A stretch of 42,718 nt of DNA from a virus, in the IMG/VR virus record IMGVR_UViG_3300022859_000007, positions 1-42,718 of that record. The stretch is one strand, 5' to 3'. The notes beneath the pieces were generated by a model. It had not been told where the DNA came from, did not search any database, and saw only the letters and a list, made by a program, of their open reading frames with translations. The position numbers and the translations under genes were made by a program. Positions 1 through 7,163 of this stretch are shown one piece after another; position 1 is the stretch's first letter, and every line of letters starts with the position of its first letter.

Positions 1-90
1 GAAGACTACACTGTCGTCGATGCTCATGTCCAGACCGCCTTGGAGACAATCTTCCCGAACGCGATCTTTTTTGACCGCAAAGTTTATTAA
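1..90 (+). CDS. 3' end of a truncated gene
   Basis: The window opens inside a reading frame that runs in frame 1 to a TAA at 88-90 and leaves 29 residues (ending FFDRKVY). It shares direction and spacing with the next gene, which has a ribosome site 16 nt downstream. The family cannot be recognised from this remnant; the start lies outside the window. Confidence 0.6.
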   Translation, partial: EDYTVVDAHVQTALETIFPNAIFFDRKVY

Positions 91-105
91 GAAGAGGAAC
101 TACCA

Positions 106-570
106 ATGATCAAATACAACGAACCGAGTTACATCGTGGTGATTAAGATTGTAGGAGAGCTTAACGCCGAAAAACACCACTACGGCCCGTTCAACTGTTA
201 TGGAGACGCGGACCTTGCGAGGATTGATATTGTCAGCGCGCTTAAACGAGAAGGGCAGGCAATTCATGGGATTGAGGAAAGCTATTGCACTCCAGTCTTC
301 TGTGATGTGCATCAAGAACGCTGCCTCGCGGAAGCCGATGGAGACCAGCCTGCTATAGTCTATTACGAGGATTTAAGCAGTGTCAATCATCGAGAGTGTG
401 TAGTGCAAATCGATGGAGAATACATCGCCCTAGCGGTCGCCGACGCGGTAGATTTAACCGGTCGTTTCTGGGCTTTCTCATTCAAGCATGACGGAGCCGT
501 TAAGATCAACGGAGCCCTTGTTGACCAATTCTTCTGGGCACTTCCCTCAACATCAAACCGGAGTGTTTAA
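106..570 (+). CDS. Hypothetical protein, 154 aa
   Basis: No family was recognised. The ATG follows an AAGAGGAA ribosome site at normal spacing, 15 nt after the preceding stop. The product is a soluble-looking mixed alpha/beta protein with five cysteines, four of them between residues 60 and 110, and no signal peptide or membrane segment. Its third-position base use is less C-rich than that of the replication genes further right. It begins the run of small early-type genes on the plus strand. Function is unknown. Confidence 0.75.
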   Translation: MIKYNEPSYIVVIKIVGELNAEKHHYGPFNCYGDADLARIDIVSALKREGQAIHGIEESYCTPVFCDVHQERCLAEADGDQPAIVYYEDLSSVNHRECVVQIDGEYIALAVADAVDLTGRFWAFSFKHDGAVKINGALVDQFFWALPSTSNRSV

Positions 571-571
571 G

Positions 572-805
572 ATGACCGTTCAGATAAAATCCATCGCGAT
601 TGGCATGAGACAAGTTCACCGCCACAATCCCCGCACGAGACCTACGATTGAAAAACTTAACCCGTATCGTGCTACGCATATGTCAGACCCGGCAAAAGCC
701 AGCCGAGACTACATGCTCACACATGTCCCGCCCGCCTTCGATGATGTTTACGACGACATTCTCAACTTTGAACATGCTCCAGGATACTACGTTAACATGA
801 CCTGA
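572..805 (+). CDS. Hypothetical protein, 77 aa
   Basis: The frame is open from 488, but the ATG at 572 is preferred: it begins directly after the previous stop (TAAG-ATG), and an earlier start would overlap the neighbour by about 80 nt. The ribosome site is weak (GGAG), suggesting translational coupling to the upstream gene. The product has a basic N-terminal half (MRQVHRHNPRTRP) and an acidic, aromatic C-terminal half (FDDVYDDILNFEHAPGYY). No family was recognised. Confidence 0.6.
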   Translation: MTVQIKSIAIGMRQVHRHNPRTRPTIEKLNPYRATHMSDPAKASRDYMLTHVPPAFDDVYDDILNFEHAPGYYVNMT

Positions 806-820
806 GTGTAGCGTAGCGAT

Positions 821-848
821 TGTCCCCGATGAGAGATTGTCGGGGACA
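821..848 (+). terminator. Hairpin, possible terminator
   Basis: TGTCCCCGA (821-829) and TCGGGGACA (840-848) form a perfect 9-bp stem with a 10-nt loop, 15 nt after a stop codon. Only TT and a C-rich stretch follow, so it is not a classical T-tract terminator. It may be a weak terminator or an mRNA-stabilising or processing hairpin. Confidence 0.5.
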
Positions 849-887
849 TTCCCGCCCCCCGCACCATCCTGAGAAAGGAAAACGTCA

Positions 888-1046
888 ATGCCGAAACCTG
901 GAGAATCCCACCACCATATCCTGCAAGACCGAGACATTCTGCGGAAACTTCTCGCGGAAAGCCTCAAACGGCAAGGTGAGTACGTGTCGGAAATAATCCG
1001 CCTTAAGAATGAACTTAGCAAACGCCACAAGGAGACAGAACAATGA
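888..1046 (+). CDS. Small charged hypothetical protein, 52 aa
   Basis: An ATG follows a good ribosome site (GAAAGGAAAA) and opens a 53-codon frame that ends in a TGA overlapping the next ATG (ATGA at 1043-1046), a typical phage coupling. The product is a single charged helix-forming chain with a short HHH run (MPKPGESHHH...) and many Lys, Arg and Glu residues. No family was recognised. The overlap and ribosome site make it a likely real gene despite its length. Confidence 0.65.
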   Translation: MPKPGESHHHILQDRDILRKLLAESLKRQGEYVSEIIRLKNELSKRHKETEQ

Positions 1047-1444
1047 CCAATGAAACACTCATTGCGCTTAAAGCCTCCATCGCCGCTTGGGAACGCAAGA
1101 TCACCGAGACTGGTCCAGAACGGATAAATACAGGGCGCTCAAGTTGTCCCCTTTGCATCCTTCACCTCGACGCCACCATACCCCATTGCACTAACTGCCC
1201 TATTTTCCAAAAAACAGGCCGGAGATATTGCGCGGAAACTCCTTACGTCGAGGCTAGTTGGGCACTAGAGGGCTGGAGAGAAGAACTGAGAAACTTCACC
1301 CTCTACCCCGCTACCGATTTTCCACGCCGAACCTCTGCCGTTGAAGTCGCCGCCAAGCGAGAGCAGTTCCACGCCGCTGCCGAAGAGGAAATCGCTTTCC
1401 TAAAATCACTCCTTCCCGCCAAAAACCCCACACTAACCCCGTAG
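1043..1444 (+). CDS. Putative zinc-binding small protein, 133 aa
   Basis: The start overlaps the previous stop by 4 nt (ATGA). Residues 35-63 carry a C-x2-C ... C-x2-C ... C pattern (C35, C38, C49, C52, C63; CPLC and CTNC), as in small zinc-ribbon-like phage proteins that often end this block with a TPY motif, also present here (ETPY). The C-terminal half (about 95-130) is probably helical and rich in Ala and Glu. The exact role is unknown. A plasmid-like sigma-70 promoter begins just after its stop, so it probably ends its transcription unit. Confidence 0.75.
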   Translation: MTNETLIALKASIAAWERKITETGPERINTGRSSCPLCILHLDATIPHCTNCPIFQKTGRRYCAETPYVEASWALEGWREELRNFTLYPATDFPRRTSAVEVAAKREQFHAAAEEEIAFLKSLLPAKNPTLTP

Positions 1445-1451
1445 AAAGTTC

Positions 1452-1481
1452 TTGACATTCCGGCCTACCTCGACCTATAAT
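1452..1481 (+). promoter_or_regulatory. Strong sigma-70-type promoter
   Basis: A perfect -35 box TTGACA (1452-1457) and a perfect -10 box TATAAT (1476-1481) are separated by 18 nt. The next start codon lies 29 nt further on (1511) behind a ribosome site, so the leader is short. This is the best promoter in the window and would drive the small genes leading to the helicase. Confidence 0.85.
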
Positions 1482-1510
1482 TACCCCAAACCGTGAAAGG
1501 AACCCAGATC

Positions 1511-1900
1511 ATGACCACCGAGTCCACCGAGTCAGTTGAAATAGCCATAACCCTCGACCCCACTGACAATTCCCTTATCCTGCTCATTCCGCAACCATCC
1601 GGAAACCGAACCCGTCTCCGCATTACCCCTTCCCCGAAAGGTCTCGCCGTAATCCAGAACATCCTCATTGCCCGACAATCTGCCCCCGAGCCAGCCCCGA
1701 ACATCGCCGCTCCCGGAAATCCACTTCAGGACGAGGTAGACAGCTGGCTGAAAAACAATTCCCCGAAACGTATACCAACCGGAGAGTCAGCCGCCCAGAA
1801 TACCCATCGCCGCCGCGCCCGCACCTCCAAACCGTCCGTCGAAATCCCCGATTGGCTCGCGGAAGCATTAGACGAACTCTCCGAACCCGTAAACATATAG
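1511..1900 (+). CDS. Hypothetical protein, 129 aa
   Basis: This is the first gene after the TTGACA/TATAAT promoter. The ATG at 1511 sits behind AAAGGAACCC; a GTG at 1493 in the same frame would overlap the ribosome site and is less likely. The N-terminus is rich in Thr, Ser and Glu, a beta-like segment follows (about 8-55), a basic stretch with RRRAR lies near residue 98, and a short helix ends the chain. The basic patch could touch nucleic acid, but no family was recognised. Confidence 0.7.
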   Translation: MTTESTESVEIAITLDPTDNSLILLIPQPSGNRTRLRITPSPKGLAVIQNILIARQSAPEPAPNIAAPGNPLQDEVDSWLKNNSPKRIPTGESAAQNTHRRRARTSKPSVEIPDWLAEALDELSEPVNI

Positions 1901-1909
1901 GAACCCTCC

Positions 1910-2272
1910 ATGTCAGCATCCCAATCTATCGCCTCGTACAAAGATATCCGCACCATCCTTGACGCGGTACTTAGCCGAGACTCCTACCCCGTCCAGAACA
2001 TCTTCGAGACGAAAGGGCGTGCACTTAACTGGAAACAACGTGCAAACACCTTTCGCCTTCTCGACCGCAAAATCAACGCACAAGTACAGGGTCTCCCCGA
2101 ACACCTAGGCGAGTCCCCGTACGATGAACTTGTCTTCCAGAATCCCTCGGCTACCCCAAACATAATCCTCATCGACAAACAAGGAACCGCATCAACCCTC
2201 GTCTTCCCAGACTCCGACTCCGCCACGAACCAAAGTGAGGCACCCGACGACGATGACCTCATTAAAATTTGA
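1910..2272 (+). CDS. Hypothetical protein, 120 aa
   Basis: The ATG follows AGGAACCCTCC, 9 nt after the previous stop. The product has a probable helical N-terminal part with a basic segment (KQRANTFRLLDRKINAQ, about 43-59) and a very acidic tail (DDDD near the end). No signal or membrane segment is visible and no family was recognised. Its end overlaps the next start by 20 nt. Confidence 0.7.
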   Translation: MSASQSIASYKDIRTILDAVLSRDSYPVQNIFETKGRALNWKQRANTFRLLDRKINAQVQGLPEHLGESPYDELVFQNPSATPNIILIDKQGTASTLVFPDSDSATNQSEAPDDDDLIKI

Positions 2273-2570
2273 AACCAGAAGGAAACTTTCCGATGAGGAA
2301 ATTTACGAATTCCAAAAGACGAAATTCTCCAGATCGTTCGGCCTTATTTGTCGCCTTACTTCTGGGAGGTTTGTGGTCTGTAATGGTCTTCGTGATCTTG
2401 TGGCGGTTGTCACTACCTTAGACGAGCTCCACATGGTCACCACCGCTATGGAGACAAACGACATAAGCCTTGAAAAATCTTCCGCGCGACTTAAACGATC
2501 CCTAACTCGCGCGGAAGAAAAAGCCACCGAAGAGGAAGAACTTCGGACCAGCCTACCTGTCAACCTGTAG
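2253..2570 (+). CDS. Hypothetical protein, 105 aa
   Basis: The ATG at 2253 (MTSLKFETRRK) is chosen over a GTG at 2235 because it shortens the overlap with the upstream gene and lies downstream of GTGAGG. The C-terminal half is a long charged helix with likely coiled-coil character (EKSSARLKRSLTRAEEKA). Function is unknown. Confidence 0.65.
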   Translation: MTSLKFETRRKLSDEEIYEFQKTKFSRSFGLICRLTSGRFVVCNGLRDLVAVVTTLDELHMVTTAMETNDISLEKSSARLKRSLTRAEEKATEEEELRTSLPVNL

Positions 2571-2589
2571 CTAAAAAAGGAACCCTCTC

Positions 2590-2880
2590 ATGGGATTTTA
2601 CATCGACCCGAAAAACGAAACAAAAGAGGAATACCTCAACCGCGAAGCGATCCCGATTTCGGAAGACCCCATTCACCCACAAAACCACCTTTCCGAGGAC
2701 AAGCAGAACGTCCTAGTCTGCCTTGTCGAAAATCCCGGCTTCACCGCTGCGGCAATCCTCTACAGCGCCGCAGAACTCGACGCCTTCCTATACCCCGATG
2801 GGAGGTGGAAAGGCTTCTACTTCCTTCCGGTTGAAAAAGCTAAGGACTGGCTCTACGGCCAGCCGATCGAGGGACTTTAA
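2590..2880 (+). CDS. Hypothetical protein, 96 aa
   Basis: The ATG follows a strong ribosome site (AAAAAAGGA) of a kind repeated before several neighbours (2920, 5110, 8155). The N-terminus is acidic, and the C-terminal half is aromatic (YPDGRWKGFYFLPVEKAKDW). No domain was recognised. It is transcribed with the genes before and after it. Confidence 0.7.
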   Translation: MGFYIDPKNETKEEYLNREAIPISEDPIHPQNHLSEDKQNVLVCLVENPGFTAAAILYSAAELDAFLYPDGRWKGFYFLPVEKAKDWLYGQPIEGL

Positions 2881-2930
2881 GACCAGCCCCTGCCTGCCAA
2901 ACTCTACCAACCCCAAAAAGGAACACCCTC

Positions 2931-3371
2931 ATGTATACGAATGAAATTCTCGCATATGGCATTTCCGTTAAACGCACTCTCCCAGACTACATGAAAAGCA
3001 TAACTTTCGAGTTCACTTTATCCCCTAGAGGGCACAATCAGTTCATGGTCTTCTTCCACTACCGAGACACCATAACCGACAAAACACACTCCCACCTCTT
3101 CGATTCTGAAGAGTCCATGGCCGACGCAATTGCTCGCTTCTCTGACTGGCTCCGCATTCAACCAACATCAACTCAAGCGCGTACAATTCATGCCCGTTCC
3201 ACCCTCACCACCGCCATCGAGTCCTGCTATGAGGCTGGGATAGATGTACCCTTCATCAACATCCTCAAAGAGGAAGCCCAGCGTCTTTCAACGAACATAC
3301 TCACCTTCCAGAAAAACGTCGACCTCGAGCGGGAAAACATAAAATCCCGTCAGAACGAAATCCCCTTCTAA
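2931..3371 (+). CDS. Hypothetical protein, 146 aa
   Basis: A good AAAAAGGA ribosome site precedes the ATG. The first 80 residues look beta-rich (FEFTLSPRGHNQFMVFFHYRD), and the second half is helical with a charged C-terminus. No enzymatic motif was seen. It is the last small gene before the helicase, from which it is separated by 93 nt holding no clear promoter. Confidence 0.7.
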   Translation: MYTNEILAYGISVKRTLPDYMKSITFEFTLSPRGHNQFMVFFHYRDTITDKTHSHLFDSEESMADAIARFSDWLRIQPTSTQARTIHARSTLTTAIESCYEAGIDVPFINILKEEAQRLSTNILTFQKNVDLERENIKSRQNEIPF

Positions 3372-3464
3372 CCTCTCCCCGGATTTCAACTAGGGCGAAT
3401 TGGGACCGAACATCCTAATCCGCCTCATGGTGCAATCCTGCCCCAACAGAGAAAGACCCAACTT

Positions 3465-5075
3465 ATGACAAAAGCGAGCCAAGCGACTGTGGCCCCAGCT
3501 ACGTCCGAGTCCATCCCCGCCCACGACCCTCTCGATGATCAACCCATCCTCCAGATCGGTGACTTCCCGCCCACCTCCGAACAGGCCGCCGTTATCCGGG
3601 CCGGAGTCTACACAAAAGACAACCTCCTCATCAACGCCTATGCTGGTGCGGCAAAAACCTCAACTATGGTAATGCTGGCTAACCAGCCCCAGATGAAAAA
3701 GATCACAACCCTAGCCCTCGCGTTCAACAAAAAGATCGCGGAGGAGATGGCACAACGTCTTCCCGACAACTGTGTCTCCATGACCCTTAACGGTCTCGGC
3801 CACCGCACTTGGGCCTCCCACATTGGCAAACGATGCCGACCAAATGCTCGCCGATCCTTCTACATCCTCAAAGACATTCTGGCCAAAGCCTCCCCAGAAA
3901 TGCGTGACTCCGCCTACGAGCACACAAACACAATCCTGAAAACGGTCGGCCTCGCCAAAGCCAACGGCATGGTCCCCGACTCCTTCCTTGCCGACAAACA
4001 ATCTTCTATGGTCTCCGGCGTCCCCAATGCTCGCCGTACCCTCATCGACCAAGAAGAGTTCTTCTCGGCCCTTCCCGAAGTCCTTGACCCTTGGATCGTC
4101 GAACTCATCCTATCCGTCCTCGAACAGGGCATAATCTCCGCCTTCTCCGGCGATATCGATTTCGATGACCAACTCTACATGCCAACCCTCTGGGGCGCTA
4201 GCTTCCCGAACTACCGCCTCACCATCGTGGATGAGGCACAGGACCTTTCCCCGATCAATCACCTCATGGTCAAGAAAATCGCCGGACACCATGGACGCGT
4301 AATCGCGGTCGGAGACACCTTCCAAGCCATCTACGGTTTCCGGGGAGCGGACAGCGACTCCATGACCAACATGAAAACCCTCTTCTCCATGAAGGAAAAA
4401 CGCCTATCCGTCTCCTTCCGCTGTCCGAAAGCGGTAACTAAGCTCGCCCGCTGGCTGGCCCCTGACATGGCTTACCCCGATTGGGCCGAGGAAGGCATCG
4501 TCACCACCCTAGCCGACTGGACCGTTGAAGACCTCGAGTCCAACGCGGTAATCCTCTGCCGGAACAATGCTCCCCTCTACAACCTCGCCATCAAGTGCAT
4601 TGCCGAGGGACGCTTCGCCGAGCTTGTCGGGAATGACCTAGCGAAAAGCCTTATCGCCCGGTTCAAGAAACTTGGCCCCCTTACCATGCCGTTCGATCAC
4701 GTCATCGAGGCACTGGGCATGGCTGAGATCACCCAAATCTCAAAGACCCGCGAACACGGCCAGAGGAATGTTCGTGACCTTTACCAAACCCTCCGTATCC
4801 TAGCCGGTGGCGGAACCACCCTCTCCGAAATCATATCCTACACCGAGCACATCACTACCATGACTGGTTCCATCAAACTCATGACCTGCCACAAATCCAA
4901 AGGGCTTGAGTTTGAAAACGTCTACATTCTCGACAAGGAACTTTTCGCCCTGAAAAAGTACCCGCAAGACAAGAACCTCCTCTACGTCGCCCAGACCCGT
5001 GCCCAGTCCAAACTTGCCTACATTAAATCGGAAGACCTCTACCTAACCAACAGCTTCGGGGAAGACTCTGACTAA
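3465..5075 (+). CDS. UvrD/Rep-family superfamily 1 DNA helicase
   Basis: This is an ATP-driven DNA translocase, probably acting in phage replication or recombination in the cytoplasm. Visible motifs, in order: a Q-motif-like PPTSEQ near 35-40, Walker A AYAGAAKTS (58-66, Lys64), motif II IVDEAQD, motif III GDTFQAIYGFRGA, motif IV SFRCP, motif V TCHKSKGLEFENVYI, and motif VI LLYVAQTRAQ. At 536 residues it is shorter than bacterial UvrD (about 720), with reduced 1B/2B domains, resembling compact phage and Fbh1-like forms. Walker A has Ala instead of the usual Gly before the Lys. The ATG at 3465 follows AGAGAAAGACC. Confidence 0.93.
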   Translation: MTKASQATVAPATSESIPAHDPLDDQPILQIGDFPPTSEQAAVIRAGVYTKDNLLINAYAGAAKTSTMVMLANQPQMKKITTLALAFNKKIAEEMAQRLPDNCVSMTLNGLGHRTWASHIGKRCRPNARRSFYILKDILAKASPEMRDSAYEHTNTILKTVGLAKANGMVPDSFLADKQSSMVSGVPNARRTLIDQEEFFSALPEVLDPWIVELILSVLEQGIISAFSGDIDFDDQLYMPTLWGASFPNYRLTIVDEAQDLSPINHLMVKKIAGHHGRVIAVGDTFQAIYGFRGADSDSMTNMKTLFSMKEKRLSVSFRCPKAVTKLARWLAPDMAYPDWAEEGIVTTLADWTVEDLESNAVILCRNNAPLYNLAIKCIAEGRFAELVGNDLAKSLIARFKKLGPLTMPFDHVIEALGMAEITQISKTREHGQRNVRDLYQTLRILAGGGTTLSEIISYTEHITTMTGSIKLMTCHKSKGLEFENVYILDKELFALKKYPQDKNLLYVAQTRAQSKLAYIKSEDLYLTNSFGEDSD

Positions 5076-5170
5076 ACGCAACAGGTCTGGGTGTATGAGC
5101 CCAGACCGCAACAATTAAAGGAGCCACTCATGACCACACAGACAGAAACACACGACACGAAAGGAACAAG

Positions 5171-5365
5171 ATGATGTCATGCTGGACTAAACCAGAACTT
5201 GAAGACATGCTCTTTGATGTGGTGAACGAGTTGAACCTTTCTGAAGGTATGATTGAAAAGCACGGGCCTTTTGGGACCGCCCCCGCCGAGCTTGTTCGCC
5301 TCGTACTTGAGCAAAAAGACATAGAAATCCAAGCTCTCAAGCAGGGCTTTAAGTTGCTCACATGA
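5171..5365 (+). CDS. Small hypothetical protein, 64 aa
   Basis: The ATG follows AAAGGAACAAG. The chain is acidic and helical (ELEDMLFDVVNELNLSEGMIEKHG) with a repeated hydrophobic pattern suggesting a coiled coil. The stop TGA overlaps the next ATG (ATGA at 5362-5365). Family and function are not known. A 13-codon frame at 5130 lies just upstream and is probably not a gene. Confidence 0.6.
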   Translation: MMSCWTKPELEDMLFDVVNELNLSEGMIEKHGPFGTAPAELVRLVLEQKDIEIQALKQGFKLLT

Positions 5366-5529
5366 CACAGACAGCACCAGACGGTGAAGCAGTACTGAAA
5401 GAACTGGCGAAAGCCGCAAGAAGAACCGGTTGGTGGGTCCAGATGGGTCAAGAATCGGCCTTCGCCCTCGCCGCTTCGCCCCTAACGCCTTTGAGGCAAA
5501 ACGAAACCGTAGACGATAAGGATCAATGA
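5362..5529 (+). CDS. Small hypothetical protein, 55 aa
   Basis: A 56-codon frame is joined by 4-nt ATGA overlaps to both neighbours (5362-5365 and 5526-5529), good evidence for a coupled gene. The N-terminal half (EAVLKELAKAARRTGWWVQMG) is probably helical and basic. No family was recognised. Confidence 0.55.
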   Translation: MTQTAPDGEAVLKELAKAARRTGWWVQMGQESAFALAASPLTPLRQNETVDDKDQ

Positions 5530-5768
5530 CAATGGACTGGCAAGACATAGAAACAGCGCCGAAAGATGGAACCATGGTTGACTTGTGGTGCACCCGGGTC
5601 CATTGCCACGGGGAGGAGCAACAGGTGAGAAAGTGCAATGTGCATTGGGGTGATATGGCGAACGTCTTCACGGGCGAAGTTTATCAGGGATGGGTAGGCT
5701 TGGGTGAAACTTACGCCACCAACGAACCCTCTCACTGGATGCCACAACCAGACCCACCAAAGGAATAG
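5526..5768 (+). CDS. DUF551-like small protein
   Basis: The N-terminus (DWQDIETAPKDGTMVDLW) matches the short W-x2-I-x-T-A-P-K-D-G signature of the DUF551 family of small phage proteins of unknown function. Several Trp, His and Cys residues follow. An alternative ATG at 5532 is possible; the first ATG is chosen for its overlap with the previous stop. Annotation as DUF551-like rests on this signature only. Confidence 0.7.
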   Translation: MTMDWQDIETAPKDGTMVDLWCTRVHCHGEEQQVRKCNVHWGDMANVFTGEVYQGWVGLGETYATNEPSHWMPQPDPPKE

Positions 5769-5814
5769 ACACTTGTCACCTTTCAGCATAATAACTGCCA
5801 CATTCGGGTGCATA

Positions 5815-5825
5815 GGTGGTATACT
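5815..5825 (+). promoter_or_regulatory. Possible extended -10 promoter
   Basis: TATACT (5820-5825) is preceded by TG one base upstream (5817-5818), the extended -10 arrangement. The matching -35 region (GCCACA, 17 nt upstream) is poor. It lies in a 111-nt gene-free gap, 55 nt before the next ATG. Confidence 0.4.
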
Positions 5826-5879
5826 GATCAATGAAGGCTTGGCCCGTAGGTGGCCGGATGGAAAGGAGTGGTGGTGCAG

Positions 5880-6125
5880 ATGAGCGCTCGGATTAAGGCT
5901 GTCCAATATCACCCCGGTTACTGCCCTGAAGCTAAAGCTGACGCCGACGCATACGGGATATATCCGTGGCGTTGGGATTCAAGCCACGACCTGTCAATAA
6001 TAGATGAAAACGGGAAGCGACATTACATCGGCTCATACAAAGGCGCAAATGCGGCGATTGAGGCAGGTCTTGATATTGAGCGCTCCGGCATTATCACAGC
6101 AGCACAGGAGAACGAACAGGAATGA
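5880..6125 (+). CDS. Hypothetical protein, 81 aa
   Basis: The ATG at 5880 follows AAAGGAGTGGTGG; the frame is open further upstream, but that would place the ribosome site inside the gene. The product has an aromatic middle part (YGIYPWRWDSSHDLSIIDENG) and looks like a small beta-rich fold. No family was recognised. Its stop overlaps the next start by 4 nt (ATGA). Confidence 0.65.
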   Translation: MSARIKAVQYHPGYCPEAKADADAYGIYPWRWDSSHDLSIIDENGKRHYIGSYKGANAAIEAGLDIERSGIITAAQENEQE

Positions 6126-6274
6126 CTCCGTACCAGAAAACTATCGGGCTAGGCTGCTTCGGCGTCGGGCTAGCCATCCACCTCACCTTCATCTCAGCTT
6201 TCACACAAGCACTTGGAGGTGTGCTTATTCTACTCGGCCTTTACGTCCTTCTTGATCCAAAAAACCAACCTTAG
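6122..6274 (+). CDS. Small two-helix membrane protein, 50 aa
   Basis: A 51-codon frame starts in an ATGA overlap with the previous stop behind AACGAACAGGA. Nearly the whole chain is hydrophobic: about residues 8-27 and 30-44 could each cross the inner membrane, ending in a short polar tail (DPKNQP). It lies far from the lysis genes. Small membrane proteins in early phage regions are often host-takeover or exclusion factors, but nothing here identifies a role. Confidence 0.6.
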   Translation: MTPYQKTIGLGCFGVGLAIHLTFISAFTQALGGVLILLGLYVLLDPKNQP

Positions 6275-6341
6275 GAGACTGACCTCATCATGGCCAAACC
6301 CAAAACCCTATCCCGCGAACTGGGATAAGGACGGACCGAGC

Positions 6342-6380
6342 TAGGTATGGTTCCAAACCCTTACACCCAAACCATACCTA
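6342..6380 (+). repeat. AGGTATGGTT-type inverted repeat
   Basis: TAGGTATGGTT (6342-6352) and AACCATACCTA (6370-6380) form perfect 11-nt arms around 17 nt. It lies in the gap before the 6482 gene and ends 15 nt upstream of a -35 box. Similar arms recur at 32942-32976 and, changed, at 16931-16973. No T-tract follows, so an operator or RNA-processing hairpin is more likely than a terminator. Confidence 0.75.
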
Positions 6381-6395
6381 CTCCAAATAAAACGC

Positions 6396-6424
6396 TTGAC
6401 TTAAGCCCTACACTCCTTCATAGT
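6396..6424 (+). promoter_or_regulatory. Sigma-70-type promoter
   Basis: TTGACT (6396-6401, 5 of 6) and CATAGT (6419-6424, 4 of 6) are separated by 17 nt. The next gene starts 57 nt downstream. The inverted repeat at 6342-6380 lies immediately upstream, a position suited to an activator or repressor site. Confidence 0.6.
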
Positions 6425-6481
6425 GTATCTTGTAACTACCAAACGCACCAACCCTTTACCAACTAAACGGAGATGCCAAAC

Positions 6482-7048
6482 ATGGCCCGCAATAAAAACA
6501 CCGACACCGACACCGACACCCCAGACGTTCCGGCAACAAAAACAATCATAATCCAAAAAGAACCCTTCGAGGTTTCTTGCCCGTTCACTGCCGACACACC
6601 AATGACCGACATTCTCGCCAAGGTACTCAATCAAAGCCGCGCCGAGAACATTGCGAACAACCAGCGCTCGGCTGTCAAGAAAGCCATCAAGGAAGGCACC
6701 CTTGACGAATACCGCGCCGGAGACTTCGCCGAGTACGATGCCATCTATGAGTTCACAGAAGCCTCCACAGGGTCATCCAAATCTACCATGACTCCAGTGG
6801 AGAAAGAGGCGAAGTCAATTGCAAATGGCTATGTTATCAAGCATCTGAAAGAAAGCAACCGCAATAAGAAAGACGTTGATCCAGACGCTTTCGCTGCTGA
6901 GGTCGCCCGTTTGGCCGCTACTTCAAAAGTACTCGCCATGGCAGAAAAGCGCGTTGCAGAGATGGATGAGTTGGCAGAGGACAAATTCGACCTTCCCGAT
7001 TTGGAATCGTTGTCAACTTCCGAGGGTGATGAAGCCGCCGCCGCTTAA
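6482..7048 (+). CDS. Hypothetical acidic protein, 188 aa
   Basis: The ATG at 6482 is preferred to one at 6473 because the CGGAG ribosome site sits 9 nt before it but touches the earlier ATG. The N-terminus has a short DTDTDTDT run from tandem 6-nt repeats; a basic segment lies in the middle (QRSAVKKAIKEG), and the C-terminus is helical and acidic (DELAEDKFDLPDLESL). It has its own promoter upstream and a terminator-like hairpin downstream, so it is probably a monocistronic, well-expressed early gene. The family is unknown. Confidence 0.75.
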   Translation: MARNKNTDTDTDTPDVPATKTIIIQKEPFEVSCPFTADTPMTDILAKVLNQSRAENIANNQRSAVKKAIKEGTLDEYRAGDFAEYDAIYEFTEASTGSSKSTMTPVEKEAKSIANGYVIKHLKESNRNKKDVDPDAFAAEVARLAATSKVLAMAEKRVAEMDELAEDKFDLPDLESLSTSEGDEAAAA

Positions 7049-7081
7049 CAGCTTGCACGGACTTCTTAACTCTCCATCCTA

Positions 7082-7122
7082 GAAGACGGGGCCAGGTTGG
7101 TCATGCTCCTGTCCCCGTCTTC
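7082..7122 (+). terminator. Hairpin after the 6482 gene, probable terminator
   Basis: GAAGACGGGG (7082-7091) pairs perfectly with CCCCGTCTTC (7113-7122), giving a 10-bp GC-rich stem with a 21-nt loop, 33 nt after a stop. The downstream tract is pyrimidine-rich (ACCTCTACCCTTTCTCTT) rather than pure T, so termination may be partial. Confidence 0.65.
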
Positions 7123-7163
7123 ACCTCTACCCTTTCTCTTACCTTGCCACTAGGAGCTACCAG

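Noticed and set aside
6290-6328. Very short frames of about 12-13 codons (5130, 6290, 8170)
   Set aside because: Too short to support as genes, although some follow ribosome-site-like sequence; they may be leader remnants.
6495-6520. Tandem 6-nt repeat giving DTDTDTDT
   Set aside because: A short in-frame codon repeat in a disordered N-terminus; no sign of a wider function.
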